Source: Zoroaster sp. YZ-2022 (Eukaryota > Echinodermata > Asteroidea > Forcipulatida > Zoroasteridae). Taken from it: a DNA stretch of 64,000 nucleotides. The notes under the pieces are model-generated. The model saw only the letters and a list, made by a program, of their open reading frames with translations. It was not told the origin of the DNA and made no database searches. This document shows, piece by piece, positions 11,520-22,575 of this stretch. Positions within the stretch are counted from its first letter, which is position 1. The number at the start of each line of letters is the position of its first letter. Location: contig CM055816.1 in assembly GCA_029582265.1 (NCBI GenBank), positions 8,184,047-8,248,046 of the forward strand, read 5' to 3'. Made by a program: the position numbers and the translations under genes.

Positions 11520-14500
11520 ACATGAGGGTAAACAGGGTGATTCACATTATCATAAACATTACACGTATCACACATTCCGTTAGGATGGTGTCCCTATTTT
11601 ATGTTTAAAGTTGTTAAGTTTATTGTACATGTCTAGTCTAAGTCTATGGATGATAGTTTCCTGCCAGCGTGGGAAGGTTCCAACTGTTCAAGTGAAATGA
11701 AACAGAAGGGTTGGATCAATTGAAGTCCTGAAGTTTTATATTCCTTCCATTCTAATTGCCATTGTTCTTTAAGATTATTTTTTAAGCTCATGTTTAATTT
11801 CTGTGGTAGTAAGTGGTAATTTAATGTCAATGCTACATTTTGTGTAGCTTTTTTGCGATTTGGTCAGCTTTTCATTGCCTTTTTATTCCGCAGTGACCAG
11901 GAATCCATTCAAATATAACATTATTATTTTGATTTTTAATACTGATGATAGTGTGGTAGCGAATATCACATATAATTTTATTATTAGGAAAAGGTTTGCA
12001 GTGCCTGTATTGCACTAAGGCAATCAGAAAAAATACAAGTGTGTATAGGTTGGACTTCTTCAATCCATTCTACTGCTATTAGAATAGCAAATAGTTCAGC
12101 CGTGAAGATGGAAATTTCATTGTTTAATCTAATGCTTTTAGAATAATTGAGTTGTGGCATATATAAACTGCATCCAGTTGTATTGGTTTCAGGTTTAAGT
12201 GAACCATCTGTGTAAATATGAAGTGCGTTATTCCAAGTAGTGTGTGTATTATTTCATAATTGGTCCCTTTTCATTTTTATCAGTTATATATTTAGTGCTA
12301 TTGTAGATTTCTGTGGAAATGTTTGGTTGCTATATTGCCAATAGGGAAAAAGTTGTGCAGGGGAAAGATATTAACTTGTTCTTGATGCCATCTTGCTTCA
12401 AAGGGTATGATATAGATCATTATTCCACTTCTCAGCATAATATTCTTTCTGCCAACAGTCAAGTTGAAGGTAATTGTTTGGGGTGATAAGTGCATATTTA
12501 ATTTGATGCCATAAAAATTACAAAGGAAATTACGTCTTAGTTGAAGAGGTGGATCACCAGTCTCTATTTGTAATTTATTAAGAGCCGTTCCATAAAGTGC
12601 TCCAGTACAAATTTTAATGCTTGATACTGCACGAATGCAGTCCAGTTTTTGTTTATGAGTAGAGGCTGCAGAATTAAAGCCTCACATCCGTATTCTATAA
12701 TAGGTTTGATTAGAGTTTTATATAATTGATAGAGCATGCTACAGTCTGCACCCCAATCGGTAAACTTATGCATCTGAGAAGGTTGAGTCTATTTTTACAT
12801 CTTTTAACTATATAATTGATGTGATCTTTCCAACTGGTTTTTTGTCAAAAATATTCGAGAAATTTGCTGATGAAAAAGTTAATGTTGACATTATTAATAT
12901 TAAGTTTAGTAGTAAATTTCTTTTTATTGGTAAAAGAACAGCAAATTGTCTTAGGCGTGAAATTTTGAAACCCCATTTTCGCACCATTTAATAATATCAT
13001 TCAAATTTTGTTGTATTTTCCTCATTAGAAAATTCGTATTTCTATTAGATTTCCATATAGCTATATCATCTGCATACTGGGAGATATTTATTCCATAGGT
13101 GACTTCCCAACAAGGTCGTTAACTGCAATATTGAACAGGGTGGGACTGATGACACTCCTTGTGGTATTCCATTTTCAATATTGCATAAGTTAGAAAAGGT
13201 ATTATTAATTTTAACTTGAATTTTTCTGTTGGAGAGAAAATTATGAATCCACTGTGTAATTCGGCCATAAATTCCCATCGTCTTAATTTGATAATGATAG
13301 CGGTGCCACAACATATCATAAGCCTTTTCTAGAATCGGGAAAAACAGCTAATGTACTTTCCTTATTGGCAAAACCTTTATTGACGGAGGATTCCATATGA
13401 ATAATGTGGTCCTTCGTGCTACGACCACGGAAACCAATTGGTAGTTACTCAATAATTTGTATTTCTCAAGGTACCAGTTGAGTCTGTTGTTGATCATACG
13501 CTCCATAATTTTGCAGAAAGTGGATGTGAGGGGCTATTGGTCTGTACGATTGAGGTTCTTGAGGATTTTTTCCTGTTTGATTATAAGAATAAAATAGCTT
13601 CCTTCCATTTACTAGGGCACTGTGGGTATGCTGCAAATCATATTAAAGATAATTAATAAAAATTCTTTTAACTTTCAAGGAATGTGCTTAATTATGTCAT
13701 TACAATACCATCTTTTCCAGAGGTACATTTAGCAGTGTAAATGCTTCTTCTATTTCTGACAGCTGACAAGGTTTTGATGTTCATCCAGATCATTTTTATT
13801 AATCAGAAAACAGTTATCAACAATTTTTTTTTTTCTGCTTTTCTAAAGGATTGAGGTATAATTTGCGTTATTACTGCTTATGTTATAGTTTTCTACTAGT
13901 AAGTAGCTTTTCTTGATCTGTAATATGATCTAGTCTTATTTTTCTCTTTAAGTATGGGTATGTTGGGTCTGGAGTAAGTTTTATTGGCCAGAGTAATATC
14001 TATACAAGAAGTGGTACCTTGAGAAATATTAATTCTAGTGCCTTCACCATTATGATGATACAAACTAAATTATGTTTATCTACTAAATTGTGTATGGTAC
14101 GCCCATTGTTATCCGTGTTTTGCTTCCCCATAGGGAGTTGTGACTATTGAAGTCTCCACATATTATAGTATTTTTATTAATGTATTGTTCAATCTCAGTA
14201 AGGTAATTGTCCTTAATATTAAGACAAGGATTATAAGCATTTATAATGTAAATTTTATTTTATCAGTATTATAAACTTCAGCTATTTGGAACTGAACATA
14301 CTTGTCATTATCTATAATATAATTTACGGGGATACCCTTTTTTGTGAAAATAGCACATCCTCCACCAGAGCTCTTTGAATCATTTCTATCATTTCTGTGT
14401 ATATTATAACCAGGAAGGTTGAAAATTTTCCCCTCTTTCAGCCAGGTCTCTTGTATACATATAATATCTGGTTTTTTATCCCAGTTGTTAAGAGCATTTT

Positions 14501-14579
14501 TAAGTTCATTACCATGTGCGATTATTGATTGTGCATTCCATTGTAATATAGTGGCCATTAGTAAAATAATGAACATCAT
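11520..14579 (-). pseudogene. LINE ORF2: endonuclease, reverse transcriptase, RNase H (broken)
   Basis: The start is at 14579 or the downstream Met at 14559 (MATILQWNAQS). The APE-like endonuclease shows the N-terminal 'QWNAQS', 'IQETWL' with its catalytic Glu, a glycine-rich 'SSGGGCAIFTKKGIP' and, further down near 14120-14140, 'CGDFNSHN'. The RT shows 'EKAYDMLWH' (about 13310), 'NGIPQG' (about 13165) and YADD at 13065-13076. The thumb region lies near 12564-12773. RNase H shows 'FTAELFAI' (about 12100), 'FSDCLSAIQAL' (about 12020) and 'WIPGHCGI' (11875-11900). A terminal Cys/His block 'HPNGMCDTC' lies near 11565-11590. Several frame changes and stops interrupt it. It would reverse-transcribe element RNA at a nicked chromosomal target, but this copy is inactive. 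Confidence 0.8.
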
Positions 14580-14588
14580 TGCGTTAAG

Positions 14589-15800
14589 TTATTTTTCCCT
14601 TTTTGTTTTTCCATTAGATGCCTTATGATTTGATGAATTGGATTCCCTAGTTTCCATGGCCATTTCTCTTTGTTTAGGTTTTGATTGTGATCTCTTTTTT
14701 TGTGTATCTTGTTCAGTAGGTCTGTTTGGTGATTGTGATCTAGTTCTTTGTGTATCTTGTTTCGTACATGTAGGTCTGTTTGGTGATTGTGATGTATTAC
14801 GTGACTTACTGATGTTTTGACTTGTTTCTCTGGGTTTTTTAACTTCAGTGTTATGGAGTATGTGTTCAGCTAGAGTTTGAATTTCTGTTTCTCTCTTTTC
14901 TTCATTTCTAGTACTTTCCCATATTTGCAACGCTCCTATAATTAGTTCTATTAATGACTGATTTATTAAGTATTGTGGGTCAGGTTCTGTTTGGCATCCA
15001 ATCGCTTCCTCTGTTTGGGTGGATGCATCCTTACGGCTGACAGCTGTGGGTTTTAATTTGTGTAGGTTCTGAATTTTGTTGGGTTTGTATATTTATCCAT
15101 GCTGGTTTTGGTTTTGAGTTAGGTGTGTCAGTATATTTATCTGTTTGGATTGTGATGTTGGTTCTAATCGTCTTTGCTGCTTCCGCATATGAGATGTTAT
15201 ATGTAACTCTAAATTCCTGAATTTCTTTCTTCCTTATAGGAGTTACACCCAGCATAAGCAGAGGAGTGATTCCCACCACACCTGCTACACTTGACTTGTT
15301 CTTTTAGTACATTGGTCGTATGTATGATCGCCACTACATCTGACACACCTCGTCTTGCTTCGGCAATTGTTTGCTGTGTGGCCTAGTCGTTGACAGTTAA
15401 AACAGCGTATAACAGGTGGAATGTACGGTTTTACTGTGAATGATTCATAACCCATTTGGATGTGTGTAGGCATATGAGGGGTGTTAAATGTGAGACATAC
15501 TGATGAAGTTTTCCCTGTTTGTCCGTTTCTTTTATACATGATTCTGCGTACATCTGTAACCCCAAATCTTTTACATTCCTTTTGTATTTCTTTATCTGGA
15601 AATTCCGATGGAATTCCTGAAATGACGCCTTTGCTTTGTATTTCTGATTTAGCATATTCAGTAATTACGGCCCATTGTCCTAATTGATTGATTCCTTTTA
15701 GTTTGTTTGCTTGAGCTGAAGTATAGCATCTGACACTAATACCTCCTTGGTTGGTTTTAGAAACATTTTTGATGTAATCTTGTCCTATTAAGTTAAGAGC
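14589..15800 (-). pseudogene. LINE ORF1, C-terminal part with CCHC zinc knuckles
   Basis: The frame is open from 15800 to 15285 and carries two knuckles: 'CFNCQRLGHTANNC' and 'CVRCSGDHTYDQC'. A third Cys/His block, 'CSRCGGNHSSAYAGC', sits near 15255-15300 in a shifted frame. A further shift restores 'NISYAEAAKTIR' (about 15175-15215). The Ser/Gln/Thr/Lys-rich C-terminus occupies 14589-14930. ORF1 proteins of this group bind element RNA in ribonucleoprotein particles. At least two or three frameshifts make this copy non-functional. It joins 17185-17532 once the inserted transposon is removed. Confidence 0.75.
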
Positions 15801-15804
15801 TTAA

Positions 15805-17181
15805 AGGTCCTAGGAAGAGTCAAATTGTGCTTATTTATTTTCTTTTGTTATTTTATCAATTGATATGAATAAAAAACGATTTTACGTTTAATTTATGTCT
15901 GGATTGGGCTAATTATTTTTAATTTGATTTTTACAAAAATTGCCTCATCTAATTTCAAATGCTGCCCAACGCGCGGTGGCGCTGTTCGTGACGTAGACCT
16001 AGGAGCAATAAACCATGAATAAACTAAGCTCCAATGTTAGGCACCAATGTTGCCATTGTGTTTAGTTGCTCCATGGTTAAACCGTGGGATTATAAAAGGG
16101 GTCATAAACTGTGCGCAACGTACACATGTACAGTGTATGTGCACACAAGTTGCATAGTAAACATGACCGTATAGCACCGATAAATCTGTACTGTAGGCTC
16201 TACCGTAAAACGAAGCGCAAGGCCCCGTCGAATCAATGGCATGGATACACATGGCCAGGAGTCATTGGTGGTGTGTAAGCCGTCGTTATGACCGTTTCAA
16301 AACATAATTCTGCACTCGATGATTTTGAAACAAGATCCAAAAATCATCACACATAATTAACATTGTCAAAAGAATTGTACAATGACATCTTCAGTGACTT
16401 CACAATGAAACGACATTTTTAGCGTTAATGTGGTGTGCGAAGTGTAACAATCGACCTCTAACGTTAGTAATAAGCCTATTGCTTGTGGGTGCACATACAC
16501 ATGGTGTTACAAGGAAAACAAAGCAACACCTGAGACTTTCTCGCTTCAAGAAAGCTACTCTTTTTTCTGGACGTTTCTTGGCCTTCTGACTTTAATAAGG
16601 GAAATATTGTTGGTACTGCATCAGGGCGCAGCATGGCTTTAAATCTCATGCTAAACTGGCTCTGGAGCCCCCGGTCAAAGTATGTTGGCTCAAAGTGAGC
16701 GCTACATATCATAGAGTGCTCCGTTGGTCCTGACCATTTCGCCCTGATCAGCTTCACACTCGCCGTCCAAATTTGCCTGTATTTAGGGTCTGGTGGAAAT
16801 CGGTGAAGGCTGACACCTTCCTTTGTGGTGTTGCTACACCCAGCAACAACACACCTACAAGGCATTTCCCAAAAATGTGGGATATCTACTAAATTTAGCT
16901 GAAAAGAAGATCTAATATGACACATCAACTTCAGTGGTTTTGAGTACGACTTGACTGAAACTTCATCGCAGGCAGTGCTGGACCTTCCTAGGTCTACGTC
17001 ACGGATTTGCGGATTATAATATGATAATGAGGAGGTAGGGGAGGCGTGGGCCCCCTAATTTCAGAATTTATTTTTTTAATGGTGCAAAGGGGCGGGGATA
17101 AAATAGACAAATGACAAATATATGTTCCAATAGGTATACTTTATTGTTTTCACTGTTAAAAATTTCTATTTCCTAGGACCT
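15805..17181 (-). mobile_element. THAP-bearing DNA transposon, Kolobok/T2-like, inserted in LINE ORF1
   Basis: Perfect 12-bp terminal inverted repeats (AGGTCCTAGGAA at 15805-15816, its complement at 17170-17181) are flanked by TTAA on both sides (15801-15804, 17182-17185). A second, perfect 18-bp inverted repeat lies subterminally (CGTGACGTAGACCTAGGA at 15987-16004 and 16986-17003). The interior encodes a THAP domain on the minus strand but no recognisable DDE core, so it is an internally reduced, non-autonomous copy. TTAA target sites, TTAAAGG ends and a THAP domain together suggest the Kolobok/T2 group. If the host ORF was intact, however, the duplicated bases would read AGCT and the element would start TAAAGG. 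Confidence 0.75.
16530..16865 (-). CDS. THAP-domain exon of a transposase remnant
   Basis: Starting at Met 16865 the frame reads 'MPCRCVVAGCSNTT', then 'LHRFPPDP', an invariant-looking Trp ('RQIWTASV'), 'ICSAHFEPTYF' and 'LRPDAVPTIFP'. These give the C2CH zinc ligands and the terminal AVPTIF-type motif of a complete THAP DNA-binding domain (about 90 residues). After the domain the frame runs through a Lys/Ser-rich linker to 'ARKSQ', where a GT donor-like site follows at 16529-16528; reading on reaches a stop at 16476. THAP domains in transposases bind element ends. No catalytic domain follows inside the element, so this is a fragment. A host THAP gene is less likely because the exon lies between transposon termini. 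Confidence 0.7.
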
Positions 17182-17184
17182 TTA

Positions 17185-17532
17185 AGCTATTTTTATTGGA
17201 TTAATTTGTGCAAGTTTTACATCTGGTGAGTTTATTATTACTAGAGTAGGGTTTACTTGTGATTCATAAGTGCTGAGGTTTCTTCTTTTTTGTTGTCTTG
17301 CACCACTATCAGAGTCACTAGAGGAGCTACTCTTGTTTTGGAGTGATTTTGTTCGCTTTCGAGAAATCTTTGTGTATTCTGTATCATCTTCATCATCTTC
17401 TTCTTGTGCCTGGCTAATTAGTCTTTCTAGAGTAGATCTTGGTTGATTACTTATTTGTCTGTTTCTTTTCCGGTTAGATAATTGTTTTTGTGATAAGCTA
17501 TCCCATGTCATATCCTCAGATTCGTCGGACAT
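17185..17532 (-). pseudogene. LINE ORF1, N-terminal part
   Basis: The likely start is the Met at 17532 ('MSDESEDMTWDS'); the frame also stays open upstream, but that part looks like leader. The segment is acidic and basic by turns: a Gln/Asp/Glu run near residues 45-58, a Lys/Arg stretch, a poly-Ser patch with Asp (about residues 75-85), then 'KRRNLSTYESQVNPTL'. It reads into the insertion at the Ile-Ala codons (17190-17185). The frame continues at 15800 on the other side of the insertion. Upstream frame to 17928 is treated as 5' UTR. Confidence 0.65.
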
Positions 17533-18051
17533 ATTTGGTCCGAAGAGATCCGAGGTTCCCCTAAAAAACAATTTAAAAAAAACTAGACTGAAAAATTGAA
17601 AAGGTAAAATAAAATTGACCCAAGTACTTTTGAAAAGAAAGGAGTAGATCTCACCTCTTCTTTTGCCTAAAGGGAAAGACTTTAAGCAGTATATAGGAAT
17701 GGCAAGATGGCCGCTCGCAAAAGCACGTCTTATCTCATTCGCATCTCCGCGTCGATCGTGCCCTCCATGGCCATCAGATTTGTTCTCCATGTCTTTATGT
17801 TCTAACCCAGAAGACATTTCACCGCATCGGCTACCCTTATCACGAGTGTGATACCATGTCGTATGCCTTCTTGTAGTCATCCATGCTATGGCCAGATTAG
17901 TTTTCCTGTTCCTACAGTCCTTTAGCACCGTTAAATGATGAGTTGTTGTTCCATCGATAAAGGTATGATGTCTTCGCTACGGCCCTGGGTCAACTGTCTC
18001 ATTTGTGAATATCCTGCAATGCAATTGAAAATCAGGCCTTTGCTAAAGTTT

Positions 18052-18780
18052 GGGCAACTGTAATTTTAGGCAAATAATAACCATTTAGGGCCACAAAATG
18101 TTTCATCTTTATTATGGTTATGTGTCAAGCGTGTAAGAGCCATTCCTATAATTTTAATTTATTAAACCCGTTGAAATAGTTTTCAAGCTGAATTTTCGAC
18201 TTCGACTACTTCAACAACGGATAGTTTTCAAGATATGTCTTATTACATGGAAAGCTCTACATGACAACTCACATTCATATATTCAAGATCTTCTTACCAT
18301 TCACAACTCTAATCGCAGTGAACTACGCTCAGCAAACCAACACTTCCTTACTGTACCACATGGAACTTGTAAAACTTTTGGGGATAGGGCTTTTTCTGTT
18401 GCAGCCCCTTCCCTTTGGAATATGCTTCCACAAAGTTTAAGACTGTGTGACAATTTTAATTCTTTCAAAAAACTTTTGAAAACTCACCTTTTTGTACAAG
18501 CTTATAATGAATGTTAATTTTGTGCATTTTGTTTCATGTATTTATCTTTGTTTATCTAATGTTCCATATCTTTGTGTCTTTCATTATCACCAGCGCCTCG
18601 GATTAGGTTTCTAGATAGATGGCGCTTTATAAGTTTCATTATTATTATTATTATTATTACTACTAGATTAAAATGAAGATCCTTACAATTGGTGCTTTTA
18701 TGTACAGACATTTCGCTAAAAGTGTATAACCCTAATGGCTTGAATTTTTTCTTATCTTTTTAATTTATTTTGTAGATAAA
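18052..18780 (+). repeat. TRIM A upstream region, duplicated at 31762-32023
   Basis: Sequence from 18052 ('gcaactgtaattttag') to about 18205, and again from about 18661 to 18780, aligns with 31762-32023 immediately before TRIM copy B. Alignment is broken only by the LINE fragment at 18206-18660. Both copies end in a polypyrimidine tract and AG (18773-18774) five bases before the ATG, suggesting the start codon lies in a second exon with an untranslated first exon elsewhere. Confidence 0.7.
18206..18660 (+). mobile_element. 5'-truncated CR1/L2-like LINE insertion
   Basis: The frame ending at the stop 18515-18517 encodes the C-terminus of a CR1/L2 reverse transcriptase: 'RIVFKICLITWKALHD', 'YIQDLLT', 'FGDRAFSVAAPSLWNMLPQ', 'FKKLLKTHLFVQAY'. 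A short 3' UTR follows with 'atggcgctttataag' and an ATT tail (about 18640-18660). Only about 150 codons of the ORF are present. The insertion is absent from the otherwise alignable TRIM B upstream region, so it arrived after, or was lost from only one product of, the duplication. Confidence 0.8.
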
Positions 18781-20726
18781 ATGGCTAGTCCAGCATTGCA
18801 GACAATCTGTGATAAAATTCAGGAATGCAGTATCTGCACAGATCAGTACAAACACCCCAAAACACTCGGCTGTCTTCATAGCTTCTGTAAAGAATGTTTG
18901 CTGCATTACTACGGAAACTCTACAACGATGCCATGCCCAATCTGTCGCAAAGACATAAAACTGCCGCCAGAGGGCGTCAGTGGTCTGAAGTCAAAGCTAA
19001 TTATCTGTGAATTATGTGCCGAGAAAGAGGCTACACATCGCTGTCTAGACTGCGCCCAAAATATCTGCTCAAATTGCCAGAAGATACACAAACAGATTGC
19101 CGTAACATCGAAACACACTGTCATGTCATTGGAAGATATTCGTATTAAGGGAAAGATAACCATCCCAAAGAAATCAGAAGAAGATGAATCGAGATGCAAC
19201 AAACACAAAGGTGGTATGAATCTTTTTTACTGTGACGAGCCATGTAAAGTCTTGATCTGTCGAGACTGTACTGTTGTGGACCATCGTTACCCTGAGCATC
19301 AGTACATTGACATTGCAGAAGCTTCTCTGAAATACAAGAAGACTATGATAGATATTTTACCAGAATTCAGCAGAGAAATAAAGAAATTTGAACAGTCTTT
19401 AGCCAATACATCTCGAGCTCAGAAAGAAAGTTTTACGGACAGTGAAAGAGGTAAAGTTCAGAGCTGATCAGCTAAGAGCTGAGGTGAAAGTCGAAGAAGA
19501 TCGGATCATTTGCGATATCAAAACCCTTGAGCAGGATCGTAACGCAACATTTGATGGGGTTAAGAAAAAAATTAATATAATGCTCCAGAACAAACAACAT
19601 TCATTCGACATAGCAAAATATGTCACTACTCAAGGATCAGACAGTGACTTTTTGTATATGTATCCCATCATAAACGAAGATCTAACTTTGCTAAAAAGTC
19701 AAGACCCTCCACAGATTGATGCCCAATTTTCTTTTCTGCAGTTTAATCAGACTCAATGGGTTGGTGATATCAGTCTGGGTGAGCTGGAGATCGAAGACAG
19801 CAAGTGGGAGCTAAGTTATAAGTTTGGCAAGAAGGGCAGTGGTCGGGGGGAATTCGATGTTACTTGGAGCATTACTACTCTTGGTTCAGATAAGCTTGTG
19901 GTGACTGACCACAACAACAAACGAGTGGTTCTCTGTAGTACTGTGGGCAAACGCAAGGATGTCATTAAAATGGATTCAAGTAAGTATCCCAATTTTTGAA
20001 ATGACTAATTTTTGTGTGTATTTGTTTTCATTTGTCAAGGATTTTACTATTCTATATCGCATAAATCAATTGTGATTAGATGATTTCATATGTATTCCTT
20101 CAGATCCATATCACATAGCACGTATTGACAATCACTTAGTGGTAACAGATACCACCGGCCAAGTCAACATGTACAATGAGGATGGTACACTGGAATTTCA
20201 ATTCACCACCCTGCCACTGAATGAGGTCGGTAAGACTGATGTCAAGATCAGAGGTGTTACAGCCAAGAAGGATGGTAACATCCTTATGGGTGATGTAAAG
20301 AAAATGGTAGTGACTGAGCACAGGTCCACTGATGGTGGTCTTATAAGCATCATGCCAGTCACTACACGACCCTACTTCTTGGCTGTAGACAACAGTGGCA
20401 GAGTGGTGGTGAGTGGTGGAGATCAACAACACGTGGCTGTCATTGGTGAAAATAGTTGTACACTATTCACCATAAAACCAACCATTGATGGTCAGAAAGT
20501 CAAATTCTGCAGAGGTGTATGCTATGACACATCATCAGGTTTATACATTGCAGTGGTCAATAAGTTAGTTAACACTGGTCATATTCACCATTATGATTCA
20601 CGTGGTAGATTCCTCAGCTGCATTGCTGAGGGTCTGTATGCACCATGTGGAATCACACTCACATCAGATGGGAAAGGTCTGGCAGTGGCTGATAGCTTCT
20701 CAGTCAAGATGTATCATATTGTATGA
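18781..20726 (+). CDS. TRIM-family gene copy A (RING, B-boxes, coiled coil, NHL-like), one frameshift
   Basis: The Met at 18781 opens a C3HC4 RING (Cys16, 19, 31, His33, Cys36, 39, 52, 55). A B-box1-like Cys/His block follows at about residues 75-115, B-box2 at about 139-178 ('CNKHKGG...CRDCTVVDH') and then a coiled coil. RING proteins of this class are E3 ubiquitin ligases; the C-terminus ('FGKKGSGRGEFD', 'VVTDHNNKRVVLC') resembles NHL propeller repeats used for substrate or RNA binding. Compared with copy B, an 11-base deletion near 19422 shifts the frame and gives a stop at 19465-19467; the original frame resumes from about 19430. About 23 residues between RING and B-box1 are also missing in frame. 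The second exon joins in phase at 20104 and ends at TGA 20724-20726. Unless the shift is an assembly error, this is a recent pseudogene or encodes a truncated RING/B-box protein. Orthology to a named TRIM is not claimed. Confidence 0.8.
19980..20103 (+). other. Intron of TRIM copy A (124 bp)
   Basis: GTAAGT donor at 19980 and a pyrimidine-rich tract ending in CAG at 20101-20103. Splicing joins the Ser-codon region to 'NPYHIAR...' in the frame that continues to the stop at 20726. The equivalent intron in copy B has GTATAT as donor and is about 550 bases longer. Confidence 0.8.
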
Positions 20727-21934
20727 TATCAGCCAACTTGATGATGCTGTCTGAAAACTTCAAAAAATATGATGGGTGAGTTCAGGTTTTCGAAAAAGGG
20801 GCACAGTCAATAAACTGTTACTTTTACGGGTTGGTTGTATCTTGATTCAAAGAGACTATTAGCGTACCTTTCTTTCTGAACAATTTAACCAACATTACCA
20901 ATGTTGTACCTTACCTTTAAGATGTAAAATAAAGAAAGGATGAGCCATTATTAATGAGGGACAATGATGGACTAAGAGACAAAGAGAGAGAATGACACGT
21001 GGAGGATAGGAAACAGTATGAGCACCGTGCACATTGTAGCCCTCTAGCGGTGAAATTGCACCCAGTGTCTTGATGACAGCCACTTTATATTTAGCGCCAA
21101 CTTAGACTGGTCCCCTGTCTTTAACCTCTCAAGGATAGAGACATTCAAGGATTTCATTGTATACATTGTGCCAGAGGAGGACGGGTCTCACGTAGGCCAT
21201 ACCATAAATGTGACAGGGCAAAAAAAGGGCGAAACGGTTTAATATTTAAATTTTCATACCTTTTATCATAGTTTAATTAACCATTAATAATCACAATGAA
21301 AAACACAACTCTCACATTTTTCAAAATATTTTGTAAAACTGAAAATTTTAATGTAACTTTTTTTAACAGAAACTCATAATGAAATGACACCCCTGAATTG
21401 CAATAAAAACAGTGTCAACGAACAGAAGATTCTGTAAAATTTTTCCGTTGACCCTCTGACTTTTTTCCCTTAATCTGAATAAATGTTGATTTACCTTTCA
21501 AGAGAGTTTTACGGAAATCTGTCCGTTGACCCTTGCCGATATTTTGAGATTTTTAACGAAAATGATTCAGAAAATGTCGCCAAGCCGTTATAATACACGT
21601 ACGTGCACGTATACGTTTGCAGCGCGCGATATAATGTTATTGACGCACACTAGCGATTTGAACAGTTCATACGTGCTTACACACAGTCAATGTGCCCGTC
21701 GTCTATACGCGCACCACGATGTTCACCACGCTCATCGGCGTTTGCGAATGAGACATGTAGCTGCGTTGGTGGCGCACTTTTGTCCCCCCCTTCCTCCCCC
21801 CCCCCTGCATTGTGCCAAATATCTATCGTCATGCTTTGAGGCTCGCACGCGAACAAACGTTGCATGCACTACGTTGCGCGTACTTCTGCCATCCAAATAG
21901 GCCTATCTGGAGATATTGCGCGTGGACCAGACGC
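20727..21934. other. No gene seen after TRIM A
   Basis: Homology with the TRIM B downstream region ends near 20800. A 27-base block at 20810-20836 ('aataaactgttacttttacg...') recurs at 38100-38126. A phrase around 'ccgttgaccct' occurs at about 21444 and 21523. A C-run lies at 21784-21806. The 124-codon frame at 21526-21900 lacks motifs and is CpG-rich by chance or as a small promoter-like patch. Confidence 0.4.
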
Positions 21935-22575
21935 CCATAATCACGCACAAGGTCAAAGTTGAATCTCGGGGAATATAAAAAGGCAGCCGCGGCCGGTATC
22001 TGGCGTAATTCAAAAGCCTCAAAGAAAACTGATCGAGATATTGGTGTAATACTGGGTTGGTTAGTCAGTCAATGTCCAGCAACTCGGAAACTGTGGTTGT
22101 TATGGCAACAACTTGTCATCCGAAACGGTGTCCTCTACAAAAGATGGATAGCTACGGACAAAACCCAATCATACTTGCAGCTTGTTGTACTGAAAGAGCT
22201 ACAAGACACCATCTTGTCAGCAACGCATGATGCTGTAACATCCGTCCATCTCGAAGTAAAGACAAAAACACATGTTCTACTGGTACCGGCTGAAGGAATC
22301 AGTCCGGAGGGAATTTGATAAGAAAAGTCAGTAGTGGAACCAGCCGTCCATATCCCTGACGCCCGCCATCCCCAGACCATCAGTATGAGTTCTGATAATT
22401 CCCCTTCCCAACCACCCAGGGAAGACCATCGCCCCCACGGTCCCATCGAACATTGCCCCACCCATAAGAAGAAGCCAACGTACCACGCGCACACCACCCA
22501 GGTTTCTTACTTAGCTCCGTTCACTGATGCTGCTGAACATTTGACCTCTTTAAGGTCAAGAAACTTGTAGTAAAC
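21935..22575 (+). mobile_element. Gypsy-like LTR retrotransposon pol fragment (integrase zinc-binding region)
   Basis: The frame at 21959-22318 carries a pattern typical of the Gypsy integrase N-terminal H2C2 region: 'LVIRNGVLYKRW', 'LQLVVLKELQDTIL', 'HDAVTSVHLEVKTK', with both His positions present. A one-base frame change near 22275 restores 'FYWYRLKESVRREFD', the usual next block. The integrase core (DDE) is missing. The sequence passes directly into a Pro/His-rich stretch (22334-22570) resembling the tail of pol, implying an internal deletion. The fragment cannot be active. Confidence 0.65.

Larger units (their letters stand above)
11100..17930 (-). mobile_element. I-type (I/Nimb-like) LINE, interrupted and degenerate
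   Basis: On the minus strand the order is 5' leader (about 17930-17533), ORF1 with zinc knuckles (17532 to 14589, split by an inserted DNA transposon), ORF2 (14579 to about 11520) with endonuclease, reverse transcriptase and RNase H, then a probable 3' UTR to about 11100. ORF1 ends only ten bases before the ORF2 start. RNase H after the RT, together with a CCHC ORF1, is characteristic of the I group of non-LTR elements and separates it from the CR1/L2 copies elsewhere here. Both ORFs carry frameshifts. The outer ends are approximate: the 5' boundary must lie before about 18050, where sequence homologous to the TRIM B upstream region begins. No target duplication was identified. Confidence 0.8.

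Noticed and set aside
16037..16252. Cys/His-rich 71-codon minus frame inside the THAP element
   Set aside because: Cys and His spacing fits no known zinc motif, and no splice link to the THAP exon was found.
17663..17851. Plus-strand open frame opposite the LINE leader
   Set aside because: It overlaps the 5' leader of the minus-strand LINE and has no motif; likely a shadow.
21526..21900. 124-codon plus-strand frame
   Set aside because: It lies in CpG-rich sequence, has no domain, and an overlapping antisense frame is equally open.
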